Assembly (NCBI GenBank): GCA_024405895.1
Contig: JAKSNW010000001.1
Span: forward strand, 80,613-144,612
Length of the DNA: 64,000 bases
From: Paludibacteraceae bacterium
GTDB taxonomy: Bacteria; Bacteroidota; Bacteroidia; Bacteroidales; Paludibacteraceae
Direction of reading: 5' to 3'
Shown piece after piece: positions 17,130 through 25,788 of this stretch (positions within the stretch are counted from its first letter, which is position 1; each line of letters starts with the position of its first letter). A model generated the notes under the pieces. It was not told the origin of the DNA, made no database searches, and saw only the letters and a program-made list of their open reading frames with translations. A program made the position numbers and the translations under genes.

Positions 17130-17894
17130 ATGAATAAAAACGTTGATTTACAGAAACAGTTATTTGAATGGGCAGAAACGACGATGTCGAATTATGTTTG
17201 CATAGCTTCTGATCCTAATAATAAGGCAGACCTTGCATTTTATACCCAATCAGATTTGACCAAGTTGACAGGTTGTCCCAAACTATGTATTATCGGAATA
17301 AATCCAGGCTCTTGTGGCTCTTTTTCCGACCAATGCCAAAACCGGAACTGGAGCTACTTGTTCGAGGATATTCATTCTCCAAATCACATTTTGAAAGGAA
17401 ACTATTGTCATGCAGAAGACAAGCCTTCTTCGTGGGATCTACATACGAGGTGGAAATATTGGCATGGATTAAGGCGTTACTTCGCAAACTCTTCACTTCT
17501 TAAAGTGCTTGACGAAGACACTAACATATTGGTTACAAATGCGTCATTCTTTAATACTCCTAAAGCAAATAAAATTAGCAACGAACTGCTATGTAAAACA
17601 TTGCCAGATACGTTACGATTAATTGAGATAACTTCGCCAGAAACTATTGTTTTCCTCAGTGGTAAAGCATGCTTCGGAAGGTTGTCAAGATTATCAAAAA
17701 TGGGAATATGTGATTTCGAATTCAAAAATGTTGTTGGGAATGTTTTTATAGGCAAACTCAATGGAAGAACCTGCATTGGCGTTCCACATCCAACCTATAG
17801 AAGCAATTCAGAGATTAATACTATTGCTTCTGTACTCCCTGTTTTAATATCATCTACTTACGATGATTTCCAGAATAATACATTAAGGTTATGA
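17130..17894 (+). CDS. Uracil-DNA-glycosylase-superfamily-like protein
   Basis: 254 residues. LCIIGINPGSCG (residues 53-63) matches motif A of the MUG/TDG branch (GINPG). GVPHPTYRS (217-225) matches the C-terminal HPSxxR-type loop that enters the minor groove. TNASFFNTPKANK and ETIVFLSGKACF fit the central strands. By family it would remove or recognise a damaged or modified base; the substrate is not predictable. It sits between a WYL regulator and an exonuclease remnant, which suggests a repair or defence role. Confidence 0.65.
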   Translation: MNKNVDLQKQLFEWAETTMSNYVCIASDPNNKADLAFYTQSDLTKLTGCPKLCIIGINPGSCGSFSDQCQNRNWSYLFEDIHSPNHILKGNYCHAEDKPSSWDLHTRWKYWHGLRRYFANSSLLKVLDEDTNILVTNASFFNTPKANKISNELLCKTLPDTLRLIEITSPETIVFLSGKACFGRLSRLSKMGICDFEFKNVVGNVFIGKLNGRTCIGVPHPTYRSNSEINTIASVLPVLISSTYDDFQNNTLRL

Positions 17895-18378
17895 GGGACT
17901 TCGCAGCAATAGACTTCGAAACCGCAAACAACGAACACAGTTCTGTTTGTTCTGTTGGTGTTGTGGTAGTTCGAGATGGTGAGATTGCGGATAAGTTCTA
18001 TTCGCTAATCAAGCCCGAACCAGAGTACTCCAACTACTGGTGCGGCCAGGTGCATGGCTTGACCGCAGAGGATACAGAGAACGCCCCTGTCTTCCCCAAA
18101 GTATGAGCGCAAATCGAGCCTTTGATTGAAGGTTTGCATTGGTAGCTCATAATAAAGCTTTTGATGAGAGTTGTTTAAAAGCAGTCTTTAGAGTATACCA
18201 GATGGATTACCCTGACTATGAATTTCATTGTACCTGCATTGCATCACGAAAGGTATGGCCAGAAGGACACCATAATCTTGATATAATAGCCGCTCGATGT
18301 GGTTATGATTTGGAAAATCATCACCATGCACTTGCAGATGCTGAAGCCTGTGCAGCAATAGCCTTACAAATATTATAA
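17891..18378 (+). pseudogene. DnaQ-like 3'-5' exonuclease, broken by a stop and a frameshift
   Basis: The first part begins MRDFAAIDFETANNEHSSVCSVGVV, with the DEDDh ExoI motif DFET. It stops at TGA 18104-18106, where related proteins read FPKVW, so TGG probably became TGA. The frame continues AQIEPLIEGL and then needs one extra C near 18135 to resume as PLVAHNKAFDESCLKAV. That part carries ExoII-like NKAFD and the ExoIII HALADAEACAAIA with its HxxxxD. Two independent lesions make an active product unlikely. The ATG overlaps the stop of the glycosylase gene. Confidence 0.85.
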
Positions 18379-18383
18379 GAAAT

Positions 18384-18671
18384 ATGAAAGTACAAAAATT
18401 ACAGCAAGAAACAGTTCAATATGGAGCATCACTTTCGATATTGAATGCTTCGAATATCGATACAGGATTCTTAACCATGCAGCGTACAACTCCATTGGAA
18501 AACGAGCAGTTAATAGCATTATCATCAGAAACAGAACAGATACTTGTACAGTTTACTGATGCATTCTCCAATGTGTCTCTTAATGGATATGACAGTGCAA
18601 CAATAGTCTTTGGAGCCAAACATTCTGGGGATTCTCTCCTAGTCAACAAGACAATGAACTTAAATTCATGA
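18384..18671 (+). CDS. Hypothetical protein of the AT-rich island
   Basis: 95 residues beginning MKVQKLQQETVQYGASLSILNASN. No domain is recognised. It starts 5 bp after the exonuclease remnant and its stop overlaps the next start (ATGA), so it belongs to the same operon. Confidence 0.5.
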   Translation: MKVQKLQQETVQYGASLSILNASNIDTGFLTMQRTTPLENEQLIALSSETEQILVQFTDAFSNVSLNGYDSATIVFGAKHSGDSLLVNKTMNLNS

Positions 18672-18865
18672 TAGAAGACAGTGAATATCAAACAAATTTA
18701 GGTCTTACATACACTCACCAAATGACTGATGATGGAGAGTTTGAATTTGTCTGCAGTCTGTCTCCCGAAGAAGAAGATCGTGCCACAAAGCAATGGGAGG
18801 AATGGAGAAGAAATCGAAGAATAGAATTAGGATTGCCACCTGATAATACAGAAAACAATGAATAA
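18668..18865 (+). CDS. Small acidic hypothetical protein
   Basis: 65 residues, rich in Glu and Asp. The C-terminal half, SLSPEEEDRATKQWEEWRRNRRIELG, is probably a helix. Coupled to both neighbours by short overlaps. Function unknown. Confidence 0.5.
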   Translation: MIEDSEYQTNLGLTYTHQMTDDGEFEFVCSLSPEEEDRATKQWEEWRRNRRIELGLPPDNTENNE

Positions 18866-19217
18866 ATGGAAAGAAATCTCAGACTCTCGGAAGTCAAAGG
18901 AAGGCTTTGGAAGTGTTTCATACGAAGATGTTTGGAATCTAGATACTCGTTTGGCAAGTATCATCAGTGAACATCTTCATGCGTTCCTTAAAGCATCAAA
19001 AGGAACACCTGGAGGTGTTCCAAGTATTATCCATTCTTCAAATATAGAACAAGGTCATCGGGAATGGCTGAAAATAATACGTAAAATGATATACGCTTTT
19101 GACACATATCTGACTTTTGATAGCTCTCAAAAATATGATAAACAATCTGAGGAAGCAATAAAAGTAAAAGAAGGTATGCAGTTATTTATAGACTACTTCA
19201 ACTACTTATGGATATAA
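18858..19217 (+). CDS. Hypothetical helical protein
   Basis: 119 residues. VSYEDVWNLDTRLASIISEHLHAFLKASKG and the following helical segments are well formed. It resembles small proteins annotated near Bacteroidetes mobile regions, but no family is assigned. Overlaps the previous gene by 8 bp. Confidence 0.55.
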   Translation: MNKWKEISDSRKSKEGFGSVSYEDVWNLDTRLASIISEHLHAFLKASKGTPGGVPSIIHSSNIEQGHREWLKIIRKMIYAFDTYLTFDSSQKYDKQSEEAIKVKEGMQLFIDYFNYLWI

Positions 19218-19227
19218 TACTGAGAAA

Positions 19228-19623
19228 ATGACAATACAAGATATTTATAACTCTCCAGCCGTTAGAGAAATAGAATTGCAAATTATACTGTTGCTTCGAA
19301 AGAGTGAAAAGAACTGGCGTAGTGGTGATGCAGACAGTATTGCCTTAACACATTTATTAAAAGTACGCAAAAATTTACTTAATAGCATGTTCATCATGAA
19401 CGACGAGTACAAGACCTTACTAAAGGAATTCAATGATGCTATGACTAAGCAGTTATTAGAAATGCGTAAACAAACCATACAAATGCGAAATACAATCCTT
19501 AACATCAACATAGAAGGAAATGATATAGAAGCTGTTGGAAAATGCAGCTCTAACCGACTTTCGTCCAGTCGTAGCTGCTGCTGCGGAACAGGATGGCGAA
19601 CAACCCCCACGACAGCGGCGTGA
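19228..19623 (+). CDS. Hypothetical protein with a chimeric C-terminus at the island edge
   Basis: 131 residues. Up to about residue 101 (ILNINIEGNDIEAVG) it is an AT-rich helical protein like its neighbours. From about 19535 the frame reads the opposite strand of the O-antigen ligase gene and becomes KCSSNRLSSSRSCCCG. The native end has evidently been replaced at the junction, so the gene is probably truncated. Confidence 0.5.
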   Translation: MTIQDIYNSPAVREIELQIILLLRKSEKNWRSGDADSIALTHLLKVRKNLLNSMFIMNDEYKTLLKEFNDAMTKQLLEMRKQTIQMRNTILNINIEGNDIEAVGKCSSNRLSSSRSCCCGTGWRTTPTTAA

Positions 19624-20857
19624 GATTCGACCCGAAGATTTCAAACGTGGCCTGCAGCAGGAAGATGCCGACCAACAGCCACACAAACAGTCGTCTCTCG
19701 GGCGCTACACCCACTGGCGCCAACCCAAGAATCAAAACGAAGACAATGAGTCCGACGATGCCAAACTGCAGCCACAGTTCGAGGGCAGCGTTGTGTGGGT
19801 GCATCACATAGACATCGCCGTTCCACTGTGGGTTCTCAAAGATATTCTTCTGGGCATAATGTGCCATGAAGTCGGCGTCGCGGAGTCCGTTCTCCACAAA
19901 CCGCATCCGGCCGTCGCTCACCCCTTGTCCCAAGACAGGATGCTCCTCGATGGTCTCCATAGCCACATGCCAGATGTAACGACGTGGGTTGTCGCTCACG
20001 TCGCTCCCCTTGAAATGGCTGTTGACCCACATCACATGATGGATGCCGTAGCCGATGCCGCCTAACAGACAGAGCGTCAGCGCAGCATAGCCTATCTTGC
20101 GCCATCCCATCGCGCGGAACCACGCAAAGACAATACCCAGACTCAGCAATCCGCCCGTCAGCATGCCTGAACGTCCCTCCGTCACCGCCAACGCCGTAGC
20201 GATGACGACAAACGGCAGCAAAGCCATCCATCGCGCCGCGCGCCCGCCACGGCAGACGAGATAGAGAGAGGATAGGAGCGCCACGTTGAGGTAGAGGTTG
20301 AAATTCATGTGACTGCCGAAGAAGGCCACACGCTCCACCATGAAGTGGTAGGTGCGTTCCGGATCGGTGATGAACTGCCAGAGGCCCAATCGCACCACCA
20401 CAAGCCACAGCACAGCCAGCGAGGCAGAGGCACAGAGCGTTGCGGCAACATATCGCATGCGGAACTTAGGGGTGAACCCGAGAATCGTCATCGTGCCGAA
20501 TGCCATGAAGGCGAGTCGGTGGTTGAGCACCTGCTTGAAGATGATGTCGAGGTGTTGCTGTTCAAACAGACTCCATAGCGGCTGCAGGCAAAAGAGCAGC
20601 AGCATCGCCACGCCCCACCACTTGTCCGGCGTCCAGCGCCAGCGTGTCCACCGTCCGGCGGCGAAGAAGTCGAGGCCATAGGAGATGAAGAAGCAGTAGA
20701 GCAAGGCACTCTGCCAGCGGAACGGCAACACCAGGGCAGCCAGCAGCAGATAGCCTGCCACCAGATGCAACGCCTCCATCACCTTCGCCACCGCCTTTAC
20801 AGCCGGCCGCTCATAGAACTCGCGTATCGCCAGAATCGAAATCATCCCTCGAAACAT
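19550..20857 (-). CDS. O-antigen ligase (Wzy_C) family membrane protein
   Basis: 435 residues with about ten to twelve hydrophobic segments. The long periplasmic loop with VTEGRSGMLTG upstream and MHPHNAALELWLQFGIVGL (HxHN-type motif) downstream matches WaaL/Wzy_C proteins, which join polymerised glycan to a lipid acceptor in the periplasm. It fits the glycan genes at 12.7-15.3 kb, though it reads toward them. The start may instead be the second Met (MISILAIREF, 20845). Its high GC content contrasts with the island touching its 3' end. Confidence 0.8.
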   Translation of the reverse strand: MFRGMISILAIREFYERPAVKAVAKVMEALHLVAGYLLLAALVLPFRWQSALLYCFFISYGLDFFAAGRWTRWRWTPDKWWGVAMLLLFCLQPLWSLFEQQHLDIIFKQVLNHRLAFMAFGTMTILGFTPKFRMRYVAATLCASASLAVLWLVVVRLGLWQFITDPERTYHFMVERVAFFGSHMNFNLYLNVALLSSLYLVCRGGRAARWMALLPFVVIATALAVTEGRSGMLTGGLLSLGIVFAWFRAMGWRKIGYAALTLCLLGGIGYGIHHVMWVNSHFKGSDVSDNPRRYIWHVAMETIEEHPVLGQGVSDGRMRFVENGLRDADFMAHYAQKNIFENPQWNGDVYVMHPHNAALELWLQFGIVGLIVFVLILGLAPVGVAPERRLFVWLLVGIFLLQATFEIFGSNLTPLSWGLFAILFRSSSYDWTKVG

Positions 20858-20865
20858 TCAGACTG

Positions 20866-20873
20866 CAAAAGTA
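20866..20873 (-). promoter_or_regulatory. -7 box of the O-antigen ligase gene
   Basis: TACTTTTG leftward, 8 bp before the first ATG. This would leave almost no leader and slightly favours the second Met as start. Confidence 0.45.
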
Positions 20874-20879
20874 ACGATT

Positions 20880-21960
20880 TTTTCGAAATTCTCCACCCTC
20901 CAAACGCCCTTGCCTTGTCGTTCCGTAAGAGTGGCTTAGAAGAGAGAATCAGTGCAAGGTGAGAGCAGAGACGAGCTTGCTTAATCTATGCCGAACCGCA
21001 GCCTGATTGGCTTAGAAGAGAAAGATAGCACGATAACAATCTGTGACAGCTGTGACAGTTGTGACAATATCCACGAAGAACCATTTAACTATTTGATTTG
21101 TTTTTTGATTACAATGTTTTTTCTTCCTAAGCAACTACCATTTTGAAGGCTGAAAAAGTTACAGTAGTCGTGAATTTGGTGCTTTTTTAGGCTCTAAAAT
21201 CGGTACGAGACCCCCTTTTACCTATGGTTATACCCGCAGTTTCAGCATACCTCTGTGAAACGGAGTTCCTGCATTTCGACAAAAAAAGGGACGAACTCTG
21301 CGTTAAATGGGCTGTCTCATCAATAAATCCGGGCATCAGCGGGGCATAACTGTAACACTCCGTTGAAACAAGTTGCTCCACTCGGTCAGAAACCAGTCGC
21401 AAGGAGGACGGTGAGAAAGCCCACCAAAGACGCTCTTCTTTGCTCCCGCATTGTAGGAGAAGCACCCCAAAACGGAGGGCTTAGGAGGGAAAAAGGTAGC
21501 CTTGAGATCCACCGTGAGATTTGCTTGGTAGAGCAATATGACGAAGTCTGATGATTGGAACAGCGTTCCAGTTCCAGTTTTAAAAACCCCGTTCCCACAC
21601 GCCTTTTCCCTTGCGGAAAAGAGTGAGCCCGTGAGACACAACGCCGTTTTTTTAACGCTTTCTTAACTTTCTTTCGGCGGCTGAGACCCCATCTGGCGCA
21701 CTTTAACCCCCACTTTCGGCGGTTTTGAGTGCCATTTCGGCACTTTCAGACGCCATTTCTCAGCCTCCATTCTTGCCCCCGAACCCCCATCCGCCGAGTA
21801 GAAACTAAAAAACGGGAGGGAAAAGCGACTCAGGAGAGGTGGATTTACCCTCTCCGAAGAGCAAAAAACACGCCGACAAAGCCCTTTTGGGCGCTGCCGA
21901 GAGCCTTTTTACTGCGGATAAACTGATAAAATCACGCATTGGCATTGACCCTTTGTGTAG
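20880..21960. other. Gene-poor stretch
   Basis: No convincing coding region on either strand. The open frames present have biased compositions and overlap each other. Visible structure: three tandem TGTGACAG(C/T) units with a 9-bp period at 21042-21067; a repeated TGGCTTAGAAGAGA (near 20933 and 21008); and TTTCGGC-type short repeats at 21670-21750. It is probably decayed sequence. Confidence 0.5.
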
Positions 21961-21966
21961 TTAAAC

Positions 21967-22007
21967 ACAAAAAAAACGGACAGGCATGCAAGCATGTTTG
22001 TCCGTCT
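21967..22007 (-). terminator. Terminator of tRNA-Glu
   Basis: On the minus strand ACGGACA...TGTCCGT with an inner ATGC/GCAT, followed by seven T. Confidence 0.85.
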
Positions 22008-22083
22008 TGGTAGTGCTACAGGGACTCGAACCCTGGTTTCCGGCGTGAGAGGCCAGCGTCCTAGACCGCTAGACGATAGCACC
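22008..22083 (-). tRNA. tRNA-Glu(CTC)
   Basis: A 76-nt cloverleaf with encoded CCA. Acceptor GGTGCTA pairs with TAGCACT, the anticodon stem-loop is CTGGC-CTCTCAC-GCCGG (anticodon CTC), and the T-arm is CAGGGTTCGAGTCCCTG. Confidence 0.93.
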
Positions 22084-22097
22084 ATTCTCAACGGGTG

Positions 22098-22105
22098 CAA
22101 AAGTA
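22098..22105 (-). promoter_or_regulatory. -7 box of tRNA-Glu
   Basis: TACTTTTG leftward, 14 bp before the tRNA 5' end. Confidence 0.5.
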
Positions 22106-22307
22106 CTACACTTTCACCACATGACCAAATTTTTTCTCCATTTATTTTTTCCCCTCGCTCGTACGTGTGATTATCAGCCTTTTGCATTACTTCTCTAACG
22201 TTTTTGTTTACGTAAAACAATGAGTTTTATGCTGCCATGCGATGTATTTGAGGCGGTTGTTTGTCATCGTTTTGAATGAAACGGGAGGAGAAATGGAAAC
22301 TTTTTCC

Positions 22308-22315
22308 TATCTTTG
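22308..22315 (+). promoter_or_regulatory. -7 box of the first symporter gene
   Basis: TATCTTTG, about 60 bp before the start codon. It lies inside the longer open frame, which argues for the internal start. Confidence 0.5.
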
Positions 22316-22374
22316 CATCTCCTTCTGCATCTCATCGCTGCCGTTGGAATCACCTTAAAATAACACACCCTCAC

Positions 22375-23784
22375 ATGGAACAACAAATTGTACAATTTCT
22401 TGACCGTGTCAACGAGCCGTTGGCATACGTTCTCCTCACGCTGTTGATTCTCTGCGCTATACTATATACTATCCGTACTCGTGGCGTGCAGTTTCGCCTG
22501 ATTGGCGAGATGTTTCGTGTCTCACTGGAGAAACCTAAGCCCCAAGAAGAAACCACCGAGAAGAAGAAACGCGAGATTTCGCCTATCGAAGCATTCCTTG
22601 TGGGGCTTGCCTCACGCATCGGCACCGGCAATCTCGCCGGCGTGGCTACTGCCATCGCCATTGGCGGTCCGGGCAGTATCTTCTGGATGTGGATGATGGC
22701 ATTGGTGGGTAGTGCCAACTCATTCGTAGAGTGTACGTTGGCTCAGCTCTATAAGATTCGTGGCAACGACTCCTTTATCGGCGGTCCGGCATACTATATT
22801 ACTAAAGGTATGAAGAAACGGTGGTTTGCCTGCATCTTCGCTGTGGCAAGCATCCTCGACTTCGGCTTCACCAACAACCTCGTACAGAGCAACACCATCT
22901 CGCTGGCTTTCAATCATGCCTTCGGCATCGACCCTATGATCATGGCCATTGCCTTGACCGTTCTCTCACTGTTGGTCATCTTCGGTGGCATTCAGCGCAT
23001 TGCCCGTGTGAGCAGCATCGTTGTTCCGCTGATGGCAGTGCTGTATCTCGGCCTCTCTGTCTTCATCGTGGCTTTCAACTGGCGTGAGATTCCGTCAGTT
23101 CTCTGGCTCATCGTAGACAGTGCCTTTGGCGGTCGCCAGGTGGCCGGTGGTGCAGTGGGCATGGCTATTGTGATGGGATTGAAGCGAGGACTCTTCTCCA
23201 ACGAGGCAGGCGAAGGTAGCGCACCAAATGCCGCTGCCACTGCCGAGACATCGCACCCGGTGAAACAAGGATTGATTCAGACCCTCGGCGTCTATATGGA
23301 CACCATCGTGGTCTGCACCTGCACAGCCTTCATCATCCTCTGCAGCGGTCTGTGGAACAGCGGAGAAAACGGCATCGAACTGACTCAGATGGCGCTGACG
23401 GAACATGTCGGCCCTATCGGCAGCGTCATCGTCGCCGTCGCCATCTTCTTCTTCGCCTTCTCCAGCATCCTCGGCAACTACTTCTACGGCGAGACCAACG
23501 TCTATTTCCTCTCCAAGCGTCCGGTGGTGATGCTCATCTACCGCCTCCTGTTGGGCGTGATGGTCTTCATTGGCGCACTCACCACGTTGGAGGTGGCTTG
23601 GGGACTCGTCGATCTCTTCATGGCCATCATGACCATCTGCAACGTCATCGCATTGCTCTATCTCGGCAAATATGCCATCCGACTGCTGGATGATTATATG
23701 AAACAACGTCGCGAAGGCAAGAATCCTGAGTTCCACAAATCGTCGATGCCTGACATTGCCGACGACATAGAGACTTGGGAATAA
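22375..23784 (+). CDS. Alanine/glycine:cation symporter (AGCS family), copy 1
   Basis: 469 residues with about 11 membrane helices. Family signatures: PIEAFLVGLASRIGTGNLAGVATAIAIGGPGSIFWMWM, FIGGPAYYITKGM, KRGLFSNEAGEGSAPNAAATAETSHPVKQG. It imports alanine or glycine with sodium. MEQQIVQFLDRVNEPLAYV is taken as the start because a promoter box and a non-family stretch precede it. A paralogue lies 27 bp downstream. Confidence 0.92.
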   Translation: MEQQIVQFLDRVNEPLAYVLLTLLILCAILYTIRTRGVQFRLIGEMFRVSLEKPKPQEETTEKKKREISPIEAFLVGLASRIGTGNLAGVATAIAIGGPGSIFWMWMMALVGSANSFVECTLAQLYKIRGNDSFIGGPAYYITKGMKKRWFACIFAVASILDFGFTNNLVQSNTISLAFNHAFGIDPMIMAIALTVLSLLVIFGGIQRIARVSSIVVPLMAVLYLGLSVFIVAFNWREIPSVLWLIVDSAFGGRQVAGGAVGMAIVMGLKRGLFSNEAGEGSAPNAAATAETSHPVKQGLIQTLGVYMDTIVVCTCTAFIILCSGLWNSGENGIELTQMALTEHVGPIGSVIVAVAIFFFAFSSILGNYFYGETNVYFLSKRPVVMLIYRLLLGVMVFIGALTTLEVAWGLVDLFMAIMTICNVIALLYLGKYAIRLLDDYMKQRREGKNPEFHKSSMPDIADDIETWE

Positions 23785-23811
23785 ACACTTAAACCTTAAT
23801 CTTTCTTCTCC

Positions 23812-25230
23812 ATGGAACAGAAAATAATAGCAGTATTAGACTCCATAAACGGCTCGTTGGCCTATGTCTTTCTGTCGATTCTTGTAGTCAGTGCGGTGTG
23901 GTTCACATTCCGCACCAAAGGGGTTCAGTTTCGTTTGATAGGCGAGATGTTTCGTGTCTCATTGGAGCGTTCCGACAAGAGCCAGAAGCAAGCAGCAAAC
24001 GAAGCCCTGCACAAGCACCATAAGATAACCCCGATGAAGGCATTCCTCGTTGGTCTTGCCTCAAGAGTCGGCACCGGCAACCTCGCCGGCGTAGCCACAG
24101 CCATCGCCATCGGCGGTCCGGGCAGCATCTTCTGGATGTGGATGATGGCCATCGTAGGCAGTGTCAACTCCTTCGTAGAGTGTACATTGGCTCAACTCTA
24201 TAAGATCCATGGCAACGACTCCTTCGTGGGCGGTCCTGCCTATTATATCTCCAAGGGTTTGAAAAAGCGCCACTTCGCCTATCTCTTCGCCTCGGCCGTT
24301 ACCCTCTTCAGTTTCTCCAACAACCTCGTACAGAGCAACACCATCTCGCTGGCCTTCAACCACGCCTTCGGCATCGACCCGTGGGTGATGGCAGTGGGTC
24401 TGACACTGATGTCGTTGGCAGTCATCTTCGGTGGCATTCAGCGCATTGCCTCAGTCAGCAGCCTCGTCGTTCCGCTGATGGCAGTGTTGTATCTCGGTCT
24501 GGCTGTCATCGTGATTCTCATCAACTGGCGTGAGATTCCATCAGTATTCATGCTTATCATCGACAATGCCTTTGGCATCCGACAGGCTGCCGGTGGTGCC
24601 GTCGGCTCTGCTGTCATCATGGGCATCAAACGCGGACTGACAAGCAATGAGGCAGGCATGGGCAGTGCACCTAATGCCGCTGCGGCTGCCCACACCACAC
24701 ACCCTGTGAAACAAGGTCTTATCGAGACTCTTGGCGTCTATGTCGACACATTGGTTATCTGCACCTGCACCGCCCTCATCATCCTTTGCAGCGGCGTTTG
24801 GAACAGCGGTGAGAACGGCATCGAACTGACCCAGTTGGCACTCACCGACCATATCGGTCCCATTGGCAACATCATCATCGCTGTGGTGATTTTCTTCTTC
24901 GCCTTTTCCAGCATCCTCGGCAACTGCTTCTATGGCGAGTCGAACATGTTCTTCTTCTCCCGCCGTCCTGCCGTCATCCTCACCTACCGTATCATATTGG
25001 GAGTGATGGTGTTTGTCGGCGCACTTGCCACTCTTGAGATAGCCTGGGGACTCATCGATTTCTTCGTTGCCATCATGACTATCTGCAACGTCATCACCCT
25101 GTTATACCTTGGCAAATACGTCATCCGACTGCTGAACGACTATCAGCAACAACGTCGCGAAGGCAAGAACCCCGAGTTCCACAAGTCGTTGCTGCCTGAA
25201 ATCACCGACGACATCGAAAGTTGGGATTAA
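23812..25230 (+). CDS. Alanine/glycine:cation symporter (AGCS family), copy 2
   Basis: 472 residues, collinear with copy 1 from MEQKIIAVLDSINGSLAYVF to the shared C-terminus REGKNPEFHKS...DDIE(T/S)W. The conserved RVGTGNLAGVATAIAIGGPG and SNEAGMGSAPNAA motifs are intact. It has a longer N-terminal linker (RSDKSQKQAANEALHKHHK) and divergence in helix 4-5 (SAVTLFSFSNNLVQ), so specificity may differ. A tandem duplication in one operon; no promoter is seen in the 27 bp gap. Confidence 0.92.
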   Translation: MEQKIIAVLDSINGSLAYVFLSILVVSAVWFTFRTKGVQFRLIGEMFRVSLERSDKSQKQAANEALHKHHKITPMKAFLVGLASRVGTGNLAGVATAIAIGGPGSIFWMWMMAIVGSVNSFVECTLAQLYKIHGNDSFVGGPAYYISKGLKKRHFAYLFASAVTLFSFSNNLVQSNTISLAFNHAFGIDPWVMAVGLTLMSLAVIFGGIQRIASVSSLVVPLMAVLYLGLAVIVILINWREIPSVFMLIIDNAFGIRQAAGGAVGSAVIMGIKRGLTSNEAGMGSAPNAAAAAHTTHPVKQGLIETLGVYVDTLVICTCTALIILCSGVWNSGENGIELTQLALTDHIGPIGNIIIAVVIFFFAFSSILGNCFYGESNMFFFSRRPAVILTYRIILGVMVFVGALATLEIAWGLIDFFVAIMTICNVITLLYLGKYVIRLLNDYQQQRREGKNPEFHKSLLPEITDDIESWD

Positions 25231-25583
25231 TTCACCGATACTACATATAATATATAAGGGCTGTGTGGCCGTAATGGCTACGCAACGGTTGCGCCTATTT
25301 CCAACGAAGGGGAAAGCCTACTTTTTCGTTTTGTTTCATTCACCAATCGCACTGTTTCATGGTTTCAACAAAATGTGGAAACCATGTTTCAAACACGATA
25401 ACTGCGACCCCAAAACAAAAATCCACGGTTTCTAACCTGTTGTGAGTAGTGAGAAGATGATGCCTCAAGATGGGCGGAAATGAGATATATTGCACATTTT
25501 GTTCTCTAACCGCCTCCTTTTATTCCAAAGAGTAAGAGATTGTATATCCTATGTCCGCAGACGGCGTCCTTGCATCCCAAAAC
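25231..25583. other. Intergenic region left of the prophage
   Basis: No ORF. It holds short imperfect hairpins after the symporter stop, and no recognisable element otherwise. Confidence 0.4.
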
Positions 25584-25630
25584 AATAAAGGCAGATCACA
25601 AGCAAGCTTGCATCTGCCTTTATTATTTTG
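25584..25630. terminator. Strong bidirectional terminator next to the prophage end
   Basis: A perfect 13-bp stem, AATAAAGGCAGAT with ATCTGCCTTTATT, around a 15-nt loop, flanked by A-rich and T-rich sequence. It can end rightward host and leftward integrase transcripts. Confidence 0.85.
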
Positions 25631-25639
25631 AGCTGCGGA

Positions 25640-25788
25640 AAGTGAGGTACTATGTGTGTTAACGACACTCACAGTAGTGTACTCATTTTAAGAGACAAAA
25701 AAGTTTTTGTTGATTTCGTTTTTGTCGTAATTTGTCGGTATCATGCGACACAAACAGACATTGTAGTGGGACACTAATAGGTACACTA
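25640..25788. other. Probable prophage left-end region (attL and integrase arm sites not resolved)
   Basis: Between the terminator and the integrase stop lie several ACACTA/TAGTGT boxes, including TAGTGTAC (25675-25682) and its complement GTACACTA (25781-25788), and an imperfect dyad at 25647-25682. Such repeats fit arm or core sites of a tyrosine integrase. The core cannot be defined without the right end. Confidence 0.3.

Noticed and set aside
21187-21926. Overlapping frames of 60-100 codons on both strands
   Set aside because: Mutually overlapping, biased composition, no motifs, no start context.
25640-25788. Defined attL core
   Set aside because: Only short repeats are visible and the right end of the prophage is outside the window, so no duplicated core can be shown.
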